In this document: piece after piece, positions 1 through 7,925 of the stretch | How the letters are laid out: the number at the start of each line of letters is the position of its first letter | Position numbering within the stretch: position 1 is the stretch's first letter | Source of the DNA: Kluyvera sp046569695 | GTDB taxonomy: Bacteria; Pseudomonadota; Gammaproteobacteria; Enterobacterales; Enterobacteriaceae | Assembly: GCF_046569695.1 (NCBI RefSeq) | Contig: NZ_JBKHUI010000013.1 | Span: forward strand, 1 to 64,000 | Direction: 5' to 3' | DNA: 64,000 bases | Position numbers and translations under genes: made by a program | Notes under the pieces: generated by a model | Told to the model about the DNA's origin: nothing | Databases searched by the model: none | What the model saw: the letters and a program-made list of their open reading frames with translations, nothing else

Positions 1-92
1 ACCTGACCCCATGCCGAACTCAGAAGTGAAACGCCGTAGCGCCGATGGTAGTGTGGGGTCTCCCCATGCGAGAGTAGGGAACTGCCAGGCAT
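1..92 (+). rRNA. rrf: 5S ribosomal RNA, 3' part
   Basis: The window opens inside a 5S rRNA gene. The sequence matches the E. coli 5S gene from about nucleotide 29 to its end (ACTGCCAGGCAT at 81-92), so about 28 bases of the 5' end lie outside the window. In K-12 the rrnE 5S gene lies just before yjaA-yjaB-metA, so this is probably the equivalent rRNA operon. Confidence 0.97.
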
Positions 93-105
93 CAATTTAG
101 TGAAG

Positions 106-133
106 AAGCCCATCCTGACGGATGGGCTTTTTT
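106..133 (+). terminator. rRNA operon terminator
   Basis: A 10-bp stem (106-115 with 120-129, loop TGAC) is followed by a run of T to 133. It begins 13 bases after the 5S gene and is a standard intrinsic terminator for the rRNA operon. Confidence 0.93.
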
Positions 134-165
134 GCGTGTGTTGAAAATGAAAGTGCGGTGAACAT

Positions 166-194
166 CCCGGGGTCACTGCGTTCGCCCGGGCTAC
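166..194. repeat. GC-rich interspersed palindrome
   Basis: CCCGGGG and CCCGGGCTACA flank a short spacer. The same family recurs in inverse orientation at 13577-13610 (TAGCCCGGGCG...ACCCCGGG), so this is a member of a dispersed REP-like family and not a unique hairpin. Confidence 0.6.
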
Positions 195-213
195 AATCGC
201 CTGGTAGGGTAGG

Positions 214-666
214 CTACGCCGATGCCGGGACGTCACCGAAATAACGCAAATGCAGCAACGGATAAGGTCGTCCATGATCGTCCGTCTCCGACCGGCCGGT
301 CACGACAAACCCCATCTTCTGATAGAACCCCACCGCCTGCGCATTCTGCTCATTTACATCCGTGGTCAGATCGGGGATCAGCGACAGCGCATGTTCAACC
401 ATTCTACGCCCCACACCGGTTCCTCGTGTGTCAGGGTCGACAAACAGCGCTTCCAGATGATGCTCAGACAGCAGCATAAACGCTACCGGCATATCATTGT
501 CATCTACCGCCACCCAGAGCGGTGCTTCCGGCAGGAAGGCTCGCACCTGAACTTCAATGTCTGCTCTATCCTGTGCGGAAAGAAAGTCATGCGTTGCGTC
601 GACCGAACGACACCAAATCGCAATAAGCCGTTCGCCCTCATGGCGCTGTGAACGTCGAATTATCAT
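214..666 (-). CDS. yjaB: GNAT-family N-acetyltransferase YjaB
   Basis: A 150-residue single-domain GNAT acetyltransferase that closely matches E. coli YjaB in length and sequence. The acetyl-CoA binding loop is visible as RGTGVGRRMVEHAL (about residues 80-95), followed by the usual NEQNAQAVGFYQKMGF segment. Two ATG codons lie side by side at 669 and 666. AAAGGAG sits 4 bases before the first and 7 before the second, so the second is preferred. It is transcribed away from metA and towards the rRNA operon. The acceptor substrate is not known to me. YjaA, which separates the rRNA operon from yjaB in K-12, is absent here. Confidence 0.9.
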   Translation of the reverse strand: MIIRRSQRHEGERLIAIWCRSVDATHDFLSAQDRADIEVQVRAFLPEAPLWVAVDDNDMPVAFMLLSEHHLEALFVDPDTRGTGVGRRMVEHALSLIPDLTTDVNEQNAQAVGFYQKMGFVVTGRSETDDHGRPYPLLHLRYFGDVPASA

Positions 667-773
667 CATTTTTCTCCTTTTCGAATCGTTTCAACATTCT
701 ACCTTATGAGTAATTGAAACTTTCTCACCTTCAACATGCAGACTCGACATTTCATGGAAATCTGGGTATCGTT

Positions 774-805
774 AGGTGTCTGGATGTCTAAACGTTTATA
801 CGTAT
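774..805 (+). promoter_or_regulatory. Four tandem MetJ boxes upstream of metA
   Basis: Four contiguous 8-bp units resemble the met box consensus AGACGTCT: AGGTGTCT (774-781), GGATGTCT (782-789), AAACGTTT (790-797) and ATACGTAT (798-805). They end 19 bases before the metA start. MetJ with S-adenosylmethionine binds such tandem boxes cooperatively, so methionine repression of metA is expected. Confidence 0.85.
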
Positions 806-824
806 GCTGTGAGGTAATAAGGTT

Positions 825-1754
825 ATGCCGATTCGGGTGCAGGACGAGCTACCAGCCGTCAATTTCTTGCGTGATGAGAACGTCTTTGTGATGACCACGT
901 CGCGTGCTACAGGTCAGGAAATTCGTCCTTTGAAGGTGCTGATCCTCAACCTGATGCCGAAGAAGATTGAGACAGAAAACCAGTTCTTACGTCTTCTGTC
1001 AAACTCTCCGCTGCAGCTGGATATCCAGCTCCTGCGTATCGATGCGCGCGAGTCGCGTAACACGCCAACGGAGCATCTTAATAACTTTTACTGCAATTTC
1101 GACGACATTCGCGACCAGAACTTCGATGGTCTTATCGTCACCGGTGCGCCGCTTGGGCTGGTAGAATTTAACGACGTTGCCTACTGGCCGCAGATCAAAC
1201 AGGTGCTCGAGTGGGCCAAGGATCACGTCACGTCGACGCTGTTTGTCTGTTGGGCGGTACAGGCCGCACTCAATATCCTGTATGGCATTCCCAAGCAAAC
1301 CCGCAACGACAAGCTCTCCGGCGTTTATGAACACCACATTCTCCACCCGCATGCCCTGCTGACGCGCGGCTTTGATGATAGCTTCCTGGCGCCGCACTCT
1401 CGCTATGCCGACTTCCCGGCGCAGTTGATTCGTGACTATACCGACCTGGAAATTCTCGCTGAAACGGAAGGTGGTGACGCCTATCTGTTCGCCAGCAAAG
1501 ATAAGCGTATCGCCTTTGTCACCGGCCACCCGGAATACGATGCTCATACCCTGGCGAGCGAATTTTTCCGCGACGTGGATGCGGGTTTAACCCCGGAAGT
1601 ACCGTACAACTATTTCCCGAAAGATGACCCTAATAATAAACCGCACGCGACCTGGCGCAGCCACGGAAATCTGCTGTTTGCCAACTGGCTCAACTACTAC
1701 GTCTACCAGATCACACCGTACGATCTGCGGAATATGAACCCTACACTGGATTGA
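825..1754 (+). CDS. metA: Homoserine O-succinyltransferase MetA
   Basis: First committed step of methionine synthesis: transfers succinyl from succinyl-CoA to the homoserine hydroxyl, in the cytoplasm. The length of 309 residues is the E. coli length. The catalytic residues are in place: nucleophile Cys142 in FVCWAVQAALN, and the His235/Glu237 pair in TGHPEYD. The start ATG follows AAGG closely and lies 19 bases after four met boxes, which predicts MetJ control. It is a single-gene unit ending in a strong terminator at 1799-1821. MetA is the classical heat-labile enzyme of this pathway in enterobacteria; nothing in the sequence suggests altered function. Confidence 0.98.
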   Translation: MPIRVQDELPAVNFLRDENVFVMTTSRATGQEIRPLKVLILNLMPKKIETENQFLRLLSNSPLQLDIQLLRIDARESRNTPTEHLNNFYCNFDDIRDQNFDGLIVTGAPLGLVEFNDVAYWPQIKQVLEWAKDHVTSTLFVCWAVQAALNILYGIPKQTRNDKLSGVYEHHILHPHALLTRGFDDSFLAPHSRYADFPAQLIRDYTDLEILAETEGGDAYLFASKDKRIAFVTGHPEYDAHTLASEFFRDVDAGLTPEVPYNYFPKDDPNNKPHATWRSHGNLLFANWLNYYVYQITPYDLRNMNPTLD

Positions 1755-1798
1755 TCCTCTACCTTCCACGATCCTAAAGCGTTTCAGCATTCTCAATC

Positions 1799-1821
1799 AG
1801 GCACCTTCGGGTGCCTTTTTT
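1799..1821 (+). terminator. metA terminator
   Basis: A 7-bp stem AGGCACC/GGTGCCT with a TTCG tetraloop, followed by six T residues, 45 bases after the metA stop. Confidence 0.93.
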
Positions 1822-1868
1822 GTTTCCGAAATCACCTCCAGTACAAAATAAATTTTTATCTTATTACT

Positions 1869-1881
1869 AATCAATAAGTTG
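1869..1881 (+). promoter_or_regulatory. IHF site upstream of aceB
   Basis: AATCAATAAGTTG is an exact match to the IHF consensus WATCAANNNNTTR in an AT-rich stretch. IHF is known to oppose IclR at the E. coli aceBAK promoter, so the placement just upstream of the IclR box fits. Confidence 0.65.
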
Positions 1882-1901
1882 TATTTGTTTTGAATTAAAA
1901 A

Positions 1902-1916
1902 TGGAAATTGTTTTTG
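1902..1916 (+). promoter_or_regulatory. IclR operator of aceBAK
   Basis: TGGAAATTGTTTTTG lies about 110 bases before aceB. The same core, TGGAAATTGTTTTCG, appears upstream of iclR itself at 7747-7761, and it matches my recollection of the E. coli aceB operator. Two copies at the two expected targets support IclR binding here. Confidence 0.7.
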
Positions 1917-2025
1917 TTTTTTTAATTTTATTGATTAGGATTAAAAACGTTGAGCGAAAACTACACAACGATCTTCTGCTCAGCTGGCGGGGAAACTATT
2001 CGGATCACTCACGAGGAGCTGCACC

Positions 2026-3627
2026 ATGACACAACAGGCCACAACAACCGATGAACTGGCTTTTCTGAAGCCTTCTGGCGCGCAGGAACAGCAGGTTCTG
2101 ACTGCGGAAGCGGTGGAATTTCTGACCGAACTGGTGACCCGATTTACGCCTAAACGCAATAAGCTACTGGCTGCTCGTATTCAGCAGCAGCAGGATATCG
2201 ATGACGGTAAACTCCCCGGTTTTATTTCGGAAACTGCTTCCATTAGAGATAGTGACTGGACGGTTCGCGGTATTCCGGCTGATTTGCAGGATCGTCGTGT
2301 AGAAATCACCGGGCCGGTTGAGCGCAAAATGGTGATTAACGCGATGAACGCGAACGTCAAAGTGTTCATGGCCGATTTTGAAGACTCCCTCGCGCCGGAC
2401 TGGAGCAAGGTGATTGAAGGCCAGATCAACCTGCGCGATGCTGTCAATGGCACCATCAGCTATACCAACGATGCAGGAAAAATCTACCAGCTTAAGCCCG
2501 ATCCGGCGGTGCTTATCTGTCGCGTGCGTGGCCTGCACCTGCCGGAAAAACACGTCACATGGCGCGGTGAAGCCATCCCGGGCAGCCTGTTTGATTTCGC
2601 GCTCTACTTCTTCCACAACTACAAAGCGTTGCTGGCCAAAGGCAGCGGCCCCTATTTCTATCTGCCGAAAACGCAGGCCTGGCAGGAAGCGGCCTGGTGG
2701 AACGAGGTGTTCTGCTTCGCTGAAGACCGCTTCAACCTGCCGCGCGGCACCATCAAAGCCACGCTGTTGATTGAAACGTTGCCGGCAGTTTTCCAGATGG
2801 ATGAAATTCTGCACGCGCTGCGTGACCATATTGTTGGCCTCAACTGCGGCCGCTGGGACTACATCTTCAGCTATATCAAAACCCTGAAGAACCATCCGGA
2901 TCGCGTACTGCCGGATCGTCAGGTGGTGACAATGGATAAACCGTTCCTCAGCGCCTACTCGCGCCTGCTGATTAAAACCTGCCACAAGCGCGGCGCCTTC
3001 GCGATGGGCGGCATGGCGGCGTTTATCCCAAGCAAAGATGCCGAGCGCAACGCGCAGGTGCTGAACAAGGTAAAAGCGGATAAATCGCTGGAAGCCAATA
3101 ACGGCCACGACGGCACCTGGGTGGCGCACCCCGGTCTGGCGGATACCGCAATGGCGGTATTTAACGAGGTGCTGGGCGAACGTCCTAACCAGTTAGCCGT
3201 TTCCCGCGCTGACGACGCGCCGATTACCGCAGAAGAACTGCTGACACCGTGCGACGGCGAGCGCACGGAAGAGGGGATGCGCGCCAACATTCGCGTGGCG
3301 GTGCAGTACATCGAAGCCTGGATCTCCGGCAACGGCTGCGTACCGATTTATGGCCTGATGGAAGATGCGGCGACCGCTGAGATCTCCCGCACCTCTATCT
3401 GGCAGTGGATCCACCACCAGAAGACGCTGAGCAACGGCAAACCGGTCACCAAACCGCTGTTCCGCCAGATGCTGGCCGAAGAGCTGCTGGTTATCAAAGA
3501 CGAGCTGGGCGATGCGCGCTTCAGCGGCGGCCGTTTCGATGATGCCGCACGCCTGATGGAGCAGATCACCACCTCCGACGAACTTATCGACTTCTTGACC
3601 CTGCCTGGCTACCGCCTGCTGGCGTAA
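2026..3627 (+). CDS. aceB: Malate synthase A
   Basis: Condenses glyoxylate with acetyl-CoA to malate in the glyoxylate bypass, allowing growth on acetate and fatty acids. The protein is 533 residues, the length of E. coli AceB. The conserved VFMADFEDSLAPDW segment (about residues 105-120) carries the metal-ligand acidic residues of the family, and GGMAAFIPSKD and NGCVPIYGLMEDAAT are typical of malate synthase A. The ATG follows a GAGGAG ribosome site. It is first in the aceB-aceA-aceK operon, with IHF and IclR sites upstream. Confidence 0.98.
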   Translation: MTQQATTTDELAFLKPSGAQEQQVLTAEAVEFLTELVTRFTPKRNKLLAARIQQQQDIDDGKLPGFISETASIRDSDWTVRGIPADLQDRRVEITGPVERKMVINAMNANVKVFMADFEDSLAPDWSKVIEGQINLRDAVNGTISYTNDAGKIYQLKPDPAVLICRVRGLHLPEKHVTWRGEAIPGSLFDFALYFFHNYKALLAKGSGPYFYLPKTQAWQEAAWWNEVFCFAEDRFNLPRGTIKATLLIETLPAVFQMDEILHALRDHIVGLNCGRWDYIFSYIKTLKNHPDRVLPDRQVVTMDKPFLSAYSRLLIKTCHKRGAFAMGGMAAFIPSKDAERNAQVLNKVKADKSLEANNGHDGTWVAHPGLADTAMAVFNEVLGERPNQLAVSRADDAPITAEELLTPCDGERTEEGMRANIRVAVQYIEAWISGNGCVPIYGLMEDAATAEISRTSIWQWIHHQKTLSNGKPVTKPLFRQMLAEELLVIKDELGDARFSGGRFDDAARLMEQITTSDELIDFLTLPGYRLLA

Positions 3628-3658
3628 TTCACCACATAACAATATGGAGCATCTGCAC

Positions 3659-4963
3659 ATGAAAACTCGTACCCAACAAATCGAAGATTTACAAAAAGAG
3701 TGGACGCAGCCTCGCTGGGAAGGCATTCGTCGCCCGTACAGCGCGGAAGAAGTGGTGAAACTGCGCGGGTCGGTCAATCCAGAATGTACGCTGGCCCAGC
3801 TCGGTGCCGCCAGAATGTGGCGTCTGCTGCATGGCGAATCGAAAAAGGGCTATGTCAACAGCCTTGGCGCGCTGACCGGCGGTCAGGCGCTGCAGCAGGC
3901 GAAAGCAGGTATTGAAGCGGTGTATCTGTCCGGCTGGCAGGTGGCGGCAGATGCGAACCTGGCTTCCAGCATGTACCCAGACCAGTCGCTCTACCCGGCG
4001 AACTCTGTTCCGGCTGTAGTAGACAGAATCAACAACACCTTCCGCCGTGCGGATCAGATTCAGTGGGCGAATGGCATTGAGCCAAACGACCCGCGCTATG
4101 TGGACTATTTCCTGCCGATCGTTGCCGATGCGGAAGCAGGCTTCGGCGGCGTACTGAATGCCTTTGAACTGATGAAATCGATGATTGCAGCCGGTGCAGC
4201 GGCGGTACACTTCGAAGATCAGCTGGCCTCGGTGAAGAAGTGTGGTCACATGGGCGGCAAGGTGCTGGTACCGACTCAGGAAGCGATTCAGAAGCTGGTT
4301 GCCGCGCGTCTGGCGGCCGATGTGATGGGCGTTCCAACCCTGCTGATCGCCCGTACCGATGCGGATGCGGCGGATCTCATCACCTCTGACTGCGACCCGT
4401 ACGATAGCGATTTCATCACCGGCGAGCGCACCAGCGAAGGCTTCTACCGTACCCATGCGGGCATTGAGCAGGCGATCAGCCGTGGCCTGGCCTACGCGCC
4501 GTATGCTGACCTGGTGTGGTGTGAAACTTCTACCCCGGATCTGGCGCTGGCAAAACGCTTTGCCGATGCCATCCACGCGAAATACCCAGGCAAACTGTTG
4601 GCCTACAACTGCTCGCCGTCGTTCAACTGGCAGAAAAAGCTGGATGATAAAACCATTGCCAGCTTCCAGCAGCAGCTGTCGGACATGGGCTACAAATACC
4701 AGTTCATCACCCTGGCGGGCATCCACAGCATGTGGTTCAACATGTTCGACCTCGCGCACTCTTACGCGCAGGGCGAGGGGATGAAGCACTACGTTGAGAA
4801 GGTTCAGCAGGCGGAGTTCGCAGCGGCGAAAGATGGCTACACCTTCGTTTCTCACCAGCAGGAAGTCGGCACCGGCTACTTCGATAATGTCACCACCATT
4901 ATCCAGGGCGGAACCTCCTCGGTGACCGCGCTGACCGGCTCGACCGAAGAATCGCAGTTCTGA
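3659..4963 (+). CDS. aceA: Isocitrate lyase
   Basis: Splits isocitrate into succinate and glyoxylate, diverting carbon from the TCA cycle into the bypass completed by AceB. The active-site signature KKCGH is at residues 193-197 with catalytic Cys195, and VHFEDQLASV precedes it. The length of 434 residues equals E. coli AceA. An in-frame ATG at 3644 would add five residues, but GGAG at 3646-3649 is spaced correctly for the ATG at 3659, and MKTRTQQIE is the family start. It lies 31 bases after aceB in the same operon and is followed by two REP units. Confidence 0.98.
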   Translation: MKTRTQQIEDLQKEWTQPRWEGIRRPYSAEEVVKLRGSVNPECTLAQLGAARMWRLLHGESKKGYVNSLGALTGGQALQQAKAGIEAVYLSGWQVAADANLASSMYPDQSLYPANSVPAVVDRINNTFRRADQIQWANGIEPNDPRYVDYFLPIVADAEAGFGGVLNAFELMKSMIAAGAAAVHFEDQLASVKKCGHMGGKVLVPTQEAIQKLVAARLAADVMGVPTLLIARTDADAADLITSDCDPYDSDFITGERTSEGFYRTHAGIEQAISRGLAYAPYADLVWCETSTPDLALAKRFADAIHAKYPGKLLAYNCSPSFNWQKKLDDKTIASFQQQLSDMGYKYQFITLAGIHSMWFNMFDLAHSYAQGEGMKHYVEKVQQAEFAAAKDGYTFVSHQQEVGTGYFDNVTTIIQGGTSSVTALTGSTEESQF

Positions 4964-4967
4964 TTAC

Positions 4968-5038
4968 TGCCCGGTGGCGCAGCGCTTACCGGGCCTACAA
5001 CGACATGTAGGCCGGATAAGCCAACGCGCCATCCGGCA
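4968..5038. repeat. REP pair between aceA and aceK
   Basis: Two REP palindromes in opposite orientation (TGCCCGGTGGCGC...GGGCCTACA at 4968-4999, and TGTAGGCCGGATAAG...ATCCGGCA at 5006-5038). In E. coli a REP element also separates aceA from aceK and lowers aceK expression, so the same role is likely. Confidence 0.9.
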
Positions 5039-5065
5039 TGACTCGGTGCCGGATGGGGAGCGATG

Positions 5066-6850
5066 ATGACGCGAGGCCTGGAATTACTGATTGCGCAGAC
5101 CATTTTGCAAGGATTTGACGCCCAGTACGGGCGTTTTCTGGAAGTCACTTCCGGCGCACAGCAACGGTTTGAACAGGCCGACTGGCATGCGGTTCAGCAG
5201 GCGATGAAAAGCCGTATCCATCTGTACGACCACCACGTGGGGTTGGTGGTTGAACAGCTGCGCTGTATTACCGACGGTAAAAGCACCGATGCGGATTTTC
5301 TGCTGCGCGTTAAAGCGCAGTACACCCGACTGCTGCCGGATTACCCGCGCTTCGAAATTGCTGAGAGCTTTTTTAACTCGGTCTATTGTCGATTATTCGA
5401 TCACCGCTCGCTTAGCCCCGAGCGGTTATTTATTTTCAGCTCGCAGCCGGAGCGCCGCTTCCGCGCCATTCCCCGGCCGCTGGCGAAAGACTTCTTCCCC
5501 GAATATGGCTGGGAAGCGGTGATTTTCAAAATGCTCAGCGACCTGCCGCTGCGCTTGCCGTGGCAAAACAAATCCCGCGATGTCGGCTACATCATGGCGC
5601 ACCTGAGCGAAACGCTAGGCGCTGAGATGCTGCACCGTGCGCATCTGCAAATCGCTAACGAGCTGTTTTACCGAAATAAAGCCGCCTGGCTTATCGGTAA
5701 GCTCATCACGCCAAACGGTACGCTGCCGTTTTTAATCCCGATTCATCGTACCGATGAAGGGGAGCTTTTCGTCGATACTTGCCTCACCACCACCGAAGAG
5801 GCGAGCATCGTCTTTGGCTTTGCGCGTTCCTACTTTATGGTTTATGCTCCGCTGCCCGCCGCCCTGGTGGAGTGGCTGCGCGAGATCCTGCCCGGTAAAA
5901 CCACCGCTGAACTGTATATGGCGATTGGCTGCCAGAAACACGCGAAAACGGAAAGCTACCGTGAATACCTGAACTATATCGCCAGCACCGACGAGCAGTT
6001 TATCGAAGCGCCGGGCATTCGCGGAATGGTGATGCTGGTGTTCACGCTGCCGGGCTTCGACCGGGTGTTTAAGGTCATCAAAGACAAATTCGCGCCGCAA
6101 AAAGAGATGTCTGCCGCCCACGTGCGCGCCTGCTATCAGCTGGTAAAAGAGCATGACCGCGTTGGCCGCATGGCGGATACCCAGGAATTTGAAAACTTCG
6201 TGCTGGATAAGCGGCAGATTGCGCCCGCTTTAATGGCGCTGTTGTTGCAGGAAGTACCGGGTAAGATCGTCGATATGGGCGATAAAATTGCGATAAGCCA
6301 TCTGTACATCGAACGCCGAATGGTGCCGCTGAATCTCTGGCTGGAGCGGGTGGATGGCCAGCCGCTGCGTGATGCGGTGGAAGAGTACGGCAACGCCATT
6401 CGCCAGCTTGCCGCCGCCAATATTTTCCCCGGCGATATGCTGTTTAAAAACTTCGGCGTCACCCGCCACGGCCGCGTGGTGTTCTACGACTACGATGAGA
6501 TTTGCTATATGACGGAGGTGAACTTCCGCGACATTCCGCCGCCGCGCTACCCGGAGGACGAGCTTGCCAGCGAGCCCTGGTACAGCGTGTCGCCGGGGGA
6601 TGTCTTCCCGGAAGAGTTCCGCCACTGGCTGTGCGCCGACCCGCGCATCGGGCCGCTGTTTGAAGAGATGCACGCCGACCTGCTCAGCGCCGACTACTGG
6701 CGAGGCCTGCAAACGCGTATCAAGAATGGGCATGTAGAAGACGTTTACGCCTACCGCCGCCGCCAGCGTTTCAGCGTACGTTATGAAACCGACCGTAGGC
6801 CGGATAAGGCGCTTGTGCCGCCATCCGGCAATGTGCGCCGATCTGCCTGA
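5066..6850 (+). CDS. aceK: Isocitrate dehydrogenase kinase/phosphatase, REP-extended C-terminus
   Basis: Bifunctional enzyme that phosphorylates and dephosphorylates isocitrate dehydrogenase, setting the split between TCA cycle and glyoxylate bypass. It is co-linear with E. coli AceK through ...RRRQRFSVRY. The conserved kinase-region segments FGFARSYFMVYAPLP and GDMLFKNFGVTRHGRVVFYDYDE (the latter near residues 455-480) are intact. The family C-terminus then stops matching. The last 20 or so residues are read from a REP palindrome (6795-6830), giving 594 residues against 578 in K-12. Adjacent ATGs lie at 5063 and 5066. GGGGAG leaves only 2 bases before the first, so the second is chosen. It is last in the aceBAK operon. 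Confidence 0.96.
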   Translation: MTRGLELLIAQTILQGFDAQYGRFLEVTSGAQQRFEQADWHAVQQAMKSRIHLYDHHVGLVVEQLRCITDGKSTDADFLLRVKAQYTRLLPDYPRFEIAESFFNSVYCRLFDHRSLSPERLFIFSSQPERRFRAIPRPLAKDFFPEYGWEAVIFKMLSDLPLRLPWQNKSRDVGYIMAHLSETLGAEMLHRAHLQIANELFYRNKAAWLIGKLITPNGTLPFLIPIHRTDEGELFVDTCLTTTEEASIVFGFARSYFMVYAPLPAALVEWLREILPGKTTAELYMAIGCQKHAKTESYREYLNYIASTDEQFIEAPGIRGMVMLVFTLPGFDRVFKVIKDKFAPQKEMSAAHVRACYQLVKEHDRVGRMADTQEFENFVLDKRQIAPALMALLLQEVPGKIVDMGDKIAISHLYIERRMVPLNLWLERVDGQPLRDAVEEYGNAIRQLAAANIFPGDMLFKNFGVTRHGRVVFYDYDEICYMTEVNFRDIPPPRYPEDELASEPWYSVSPGDVFPEEFRHWLCADPRIGPLFEEMHADLLSADYWRGLQTRIKNGHVEDVYAYRRRQRFSVRYETDRRPDKALVPPSGNVRRSA

Positions 6851-6874
6851 TGGCGCTACGCTTATCAGGCCTAC
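6795..6874. repeat. REP pair overlapping the aceK 3' end
   Basis: A REP unit (6795-6830) lies inside the aceK reading frame. A second, inverted unit (6844-6874) overlaps the stop codon. Together they form a BIME-like pair between the convergent aceK and iclR genes. Confidence 0.88.
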
Positions 6875-6878
6875 CGAG

Positions 6879-6899
6879 AATGCCCCACAGGGGCATTTT
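6879..6899. terminator. Terminator between aceK and iclR
   Basis: An 8-bp stem AATGCCCC/GGGGCATT with loop ACA, followed by TT on the plus strand. It lies between the two convergent genes and may serve aceK. The iclR stop is only 3 bases away, so it could also stop minus-strand transcripts. Confidence 0.7.
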
Positions 6900-6901
6900 G
6901 T

Positions 6902-7726
6902 TTATTTAATCCCGCCGTACGCCAGCGTCACCTCTTTCGCTGCCTTAATCACCATCGCACCAAACTCGGTGACCCGGTCGTCGGTAATGCGCGAAATCGG
7001 CCCAGAGATGGAGATAGCGGCAAACGGCTCGCGGTGCTCGTCGTAAATGCACGACGCCACGCAGCGCAGGCCAAGCGCATGTTCTTCATCATCAAACGAA
7101 TAGCCGCGCTTGCGCGTCTGGGCAAGGTCATCTTTCAGATGCACCGGCGACACCAGCGTAGCGTGGGTGTAAGCGTGCAGCCCCTTGCGGTGCAGCAGGC
7201 TGGTGACTTCCTCCTCGCTCAACTGGGATAAAAATGCTTTGCCCGCGCCGGAGGCGTGCATCGGCAGCTTGCCGCCAATCGGGGCGGACATACGCATCAG
7301 CTGTGTACACTGCACCTGGTCGATAATAATCGCCTGGTGATCGCTCTTATCAAGCACCGCCAGATTCACCGTCTCGCCGGAGTCTTCCATCAGCTTGCGC
7401 AGAATCGGGTGGACGATGGCCAGCAGATTGCGGCTTTGCAGGAAGCTGCTGCCGACGATAAAGGCGTGTGCGCCCACGGACCAGTGCCCCAGTTCACCCA
7501 CCTGACGCACGAACCCCAACTGCTGCATGGTGGTGAGCAGGCGGTGGGTGGTGGAGTTCGGTAGCCCAGCCTGCTGGGCGAGTTCGGTCAGCGCGACGCT
7601 GCTATGGGATTCGGCAATCCACTCCAGCAGCTTTAGGCCGCGGGTCAGCGATTGCACCTGGCCGGTCGCCGGAGCAGCGGCAGGGGCGGGTTTTCTACCG
7701 CGTTTTGCAGGAACGTTGGCAACCAT
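6902..7726 (-). CDS. iclR: Acetate operon repressor IclR
   Basis: Transcriptional repressor of aceBAK that senses glyoxylate and pyruvate. It has 274 residues, identical in length to E. coli IclR. An N-terminal winged helix-turn-helix (about residues 25-85, SVALTELAQQAGLPNSTTHR) is followed by the IclR effector domain with the conserved GGKLPMHASGAGKAFL and SISGPISRI segments. It is convergent with aceK; the K-12 gene arpA that lies between them is absent. A copy of the operator core sits upstream (7747-7760), which predicts autoregulation as in E. coli. Confidence 0.98.
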   Translation of the reverse strand: MVANVPAKRGRKPAPAAAPATGQVQSLTRGLKLLEWIAESHSSVALTELAQQAGLPNSTTHRLLTTMQQLGFVRQVGELGHWSVGAHAFIVGSSFLQSRNLLAIVHPILRKLMEDSGETVNLAVLDKSDHQAIIIDQVQCTQLMRMSAPIGGKLPMHASGAGKAFLSQLSEEEVTSLLHRKGLHAYTHATLVSPVHLKDDLAQTRKRGYSFDDEEHALGLRCVASCIYDEHREPFAAISISGPISRITDDRVTEFGAMVIKAAKEVTLAYGGIK

Positions 7727-7746
7727 CGCAACTCCTTTCTGTATCG

Positions 7747-7760
7747 TGGAAATTGTTTTC
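7747..7760 (+). promoter_or_regulatory. IclR autoregulatory site
   Basis: TGGAAATTGTTTTC, followed by GTTTTTATTGATTA, closely repeats the aceB operator region at 1902-1939. It starts 21 bases upstream of the iclR start codon, where binding would block iclR transcription. Confidence 0.65.
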
Positions 7761-7813
7761 GTTTTTATTGATTATAATACAACCGTTCGTATTACTGCTC
7801 CGATGAGTCATGT

Positions 7814-7826
7814 TGAACATGTCTCA
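7814..7826 (+). promoter_or_regulatory. Candidate MetR site upstream of metH
   Basis: TGAACATGTCTCA fits the MetR pattern TGAA-N5-TTCA with one mismatch, about 100 bases before metH. MetR with homocysteine activates metH in E. coli. Assigned by pattern and position only. Confidence 0.4.
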
Positions 7827-7925
7827 AGTAGCAAGTTGTTTCCTTTTCCACCCTCACAGTTTATGCCAGTATGTTTTATTGCCTTTTTTAGGCCTGGGTT
7901 TCGTTGAGCGGTGTCGGGAGTGCTT

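Noticed and set aside
3689..4855. Long open frame (388 codons) antisense to aceA
   Set aside because: Mirrors the high-GC codon pattern of aceA, has no ribosome site and no recognisable protein pattern. The same holds for long antisense frames opposite metH, pgi, aceB, tyrB and lysC.
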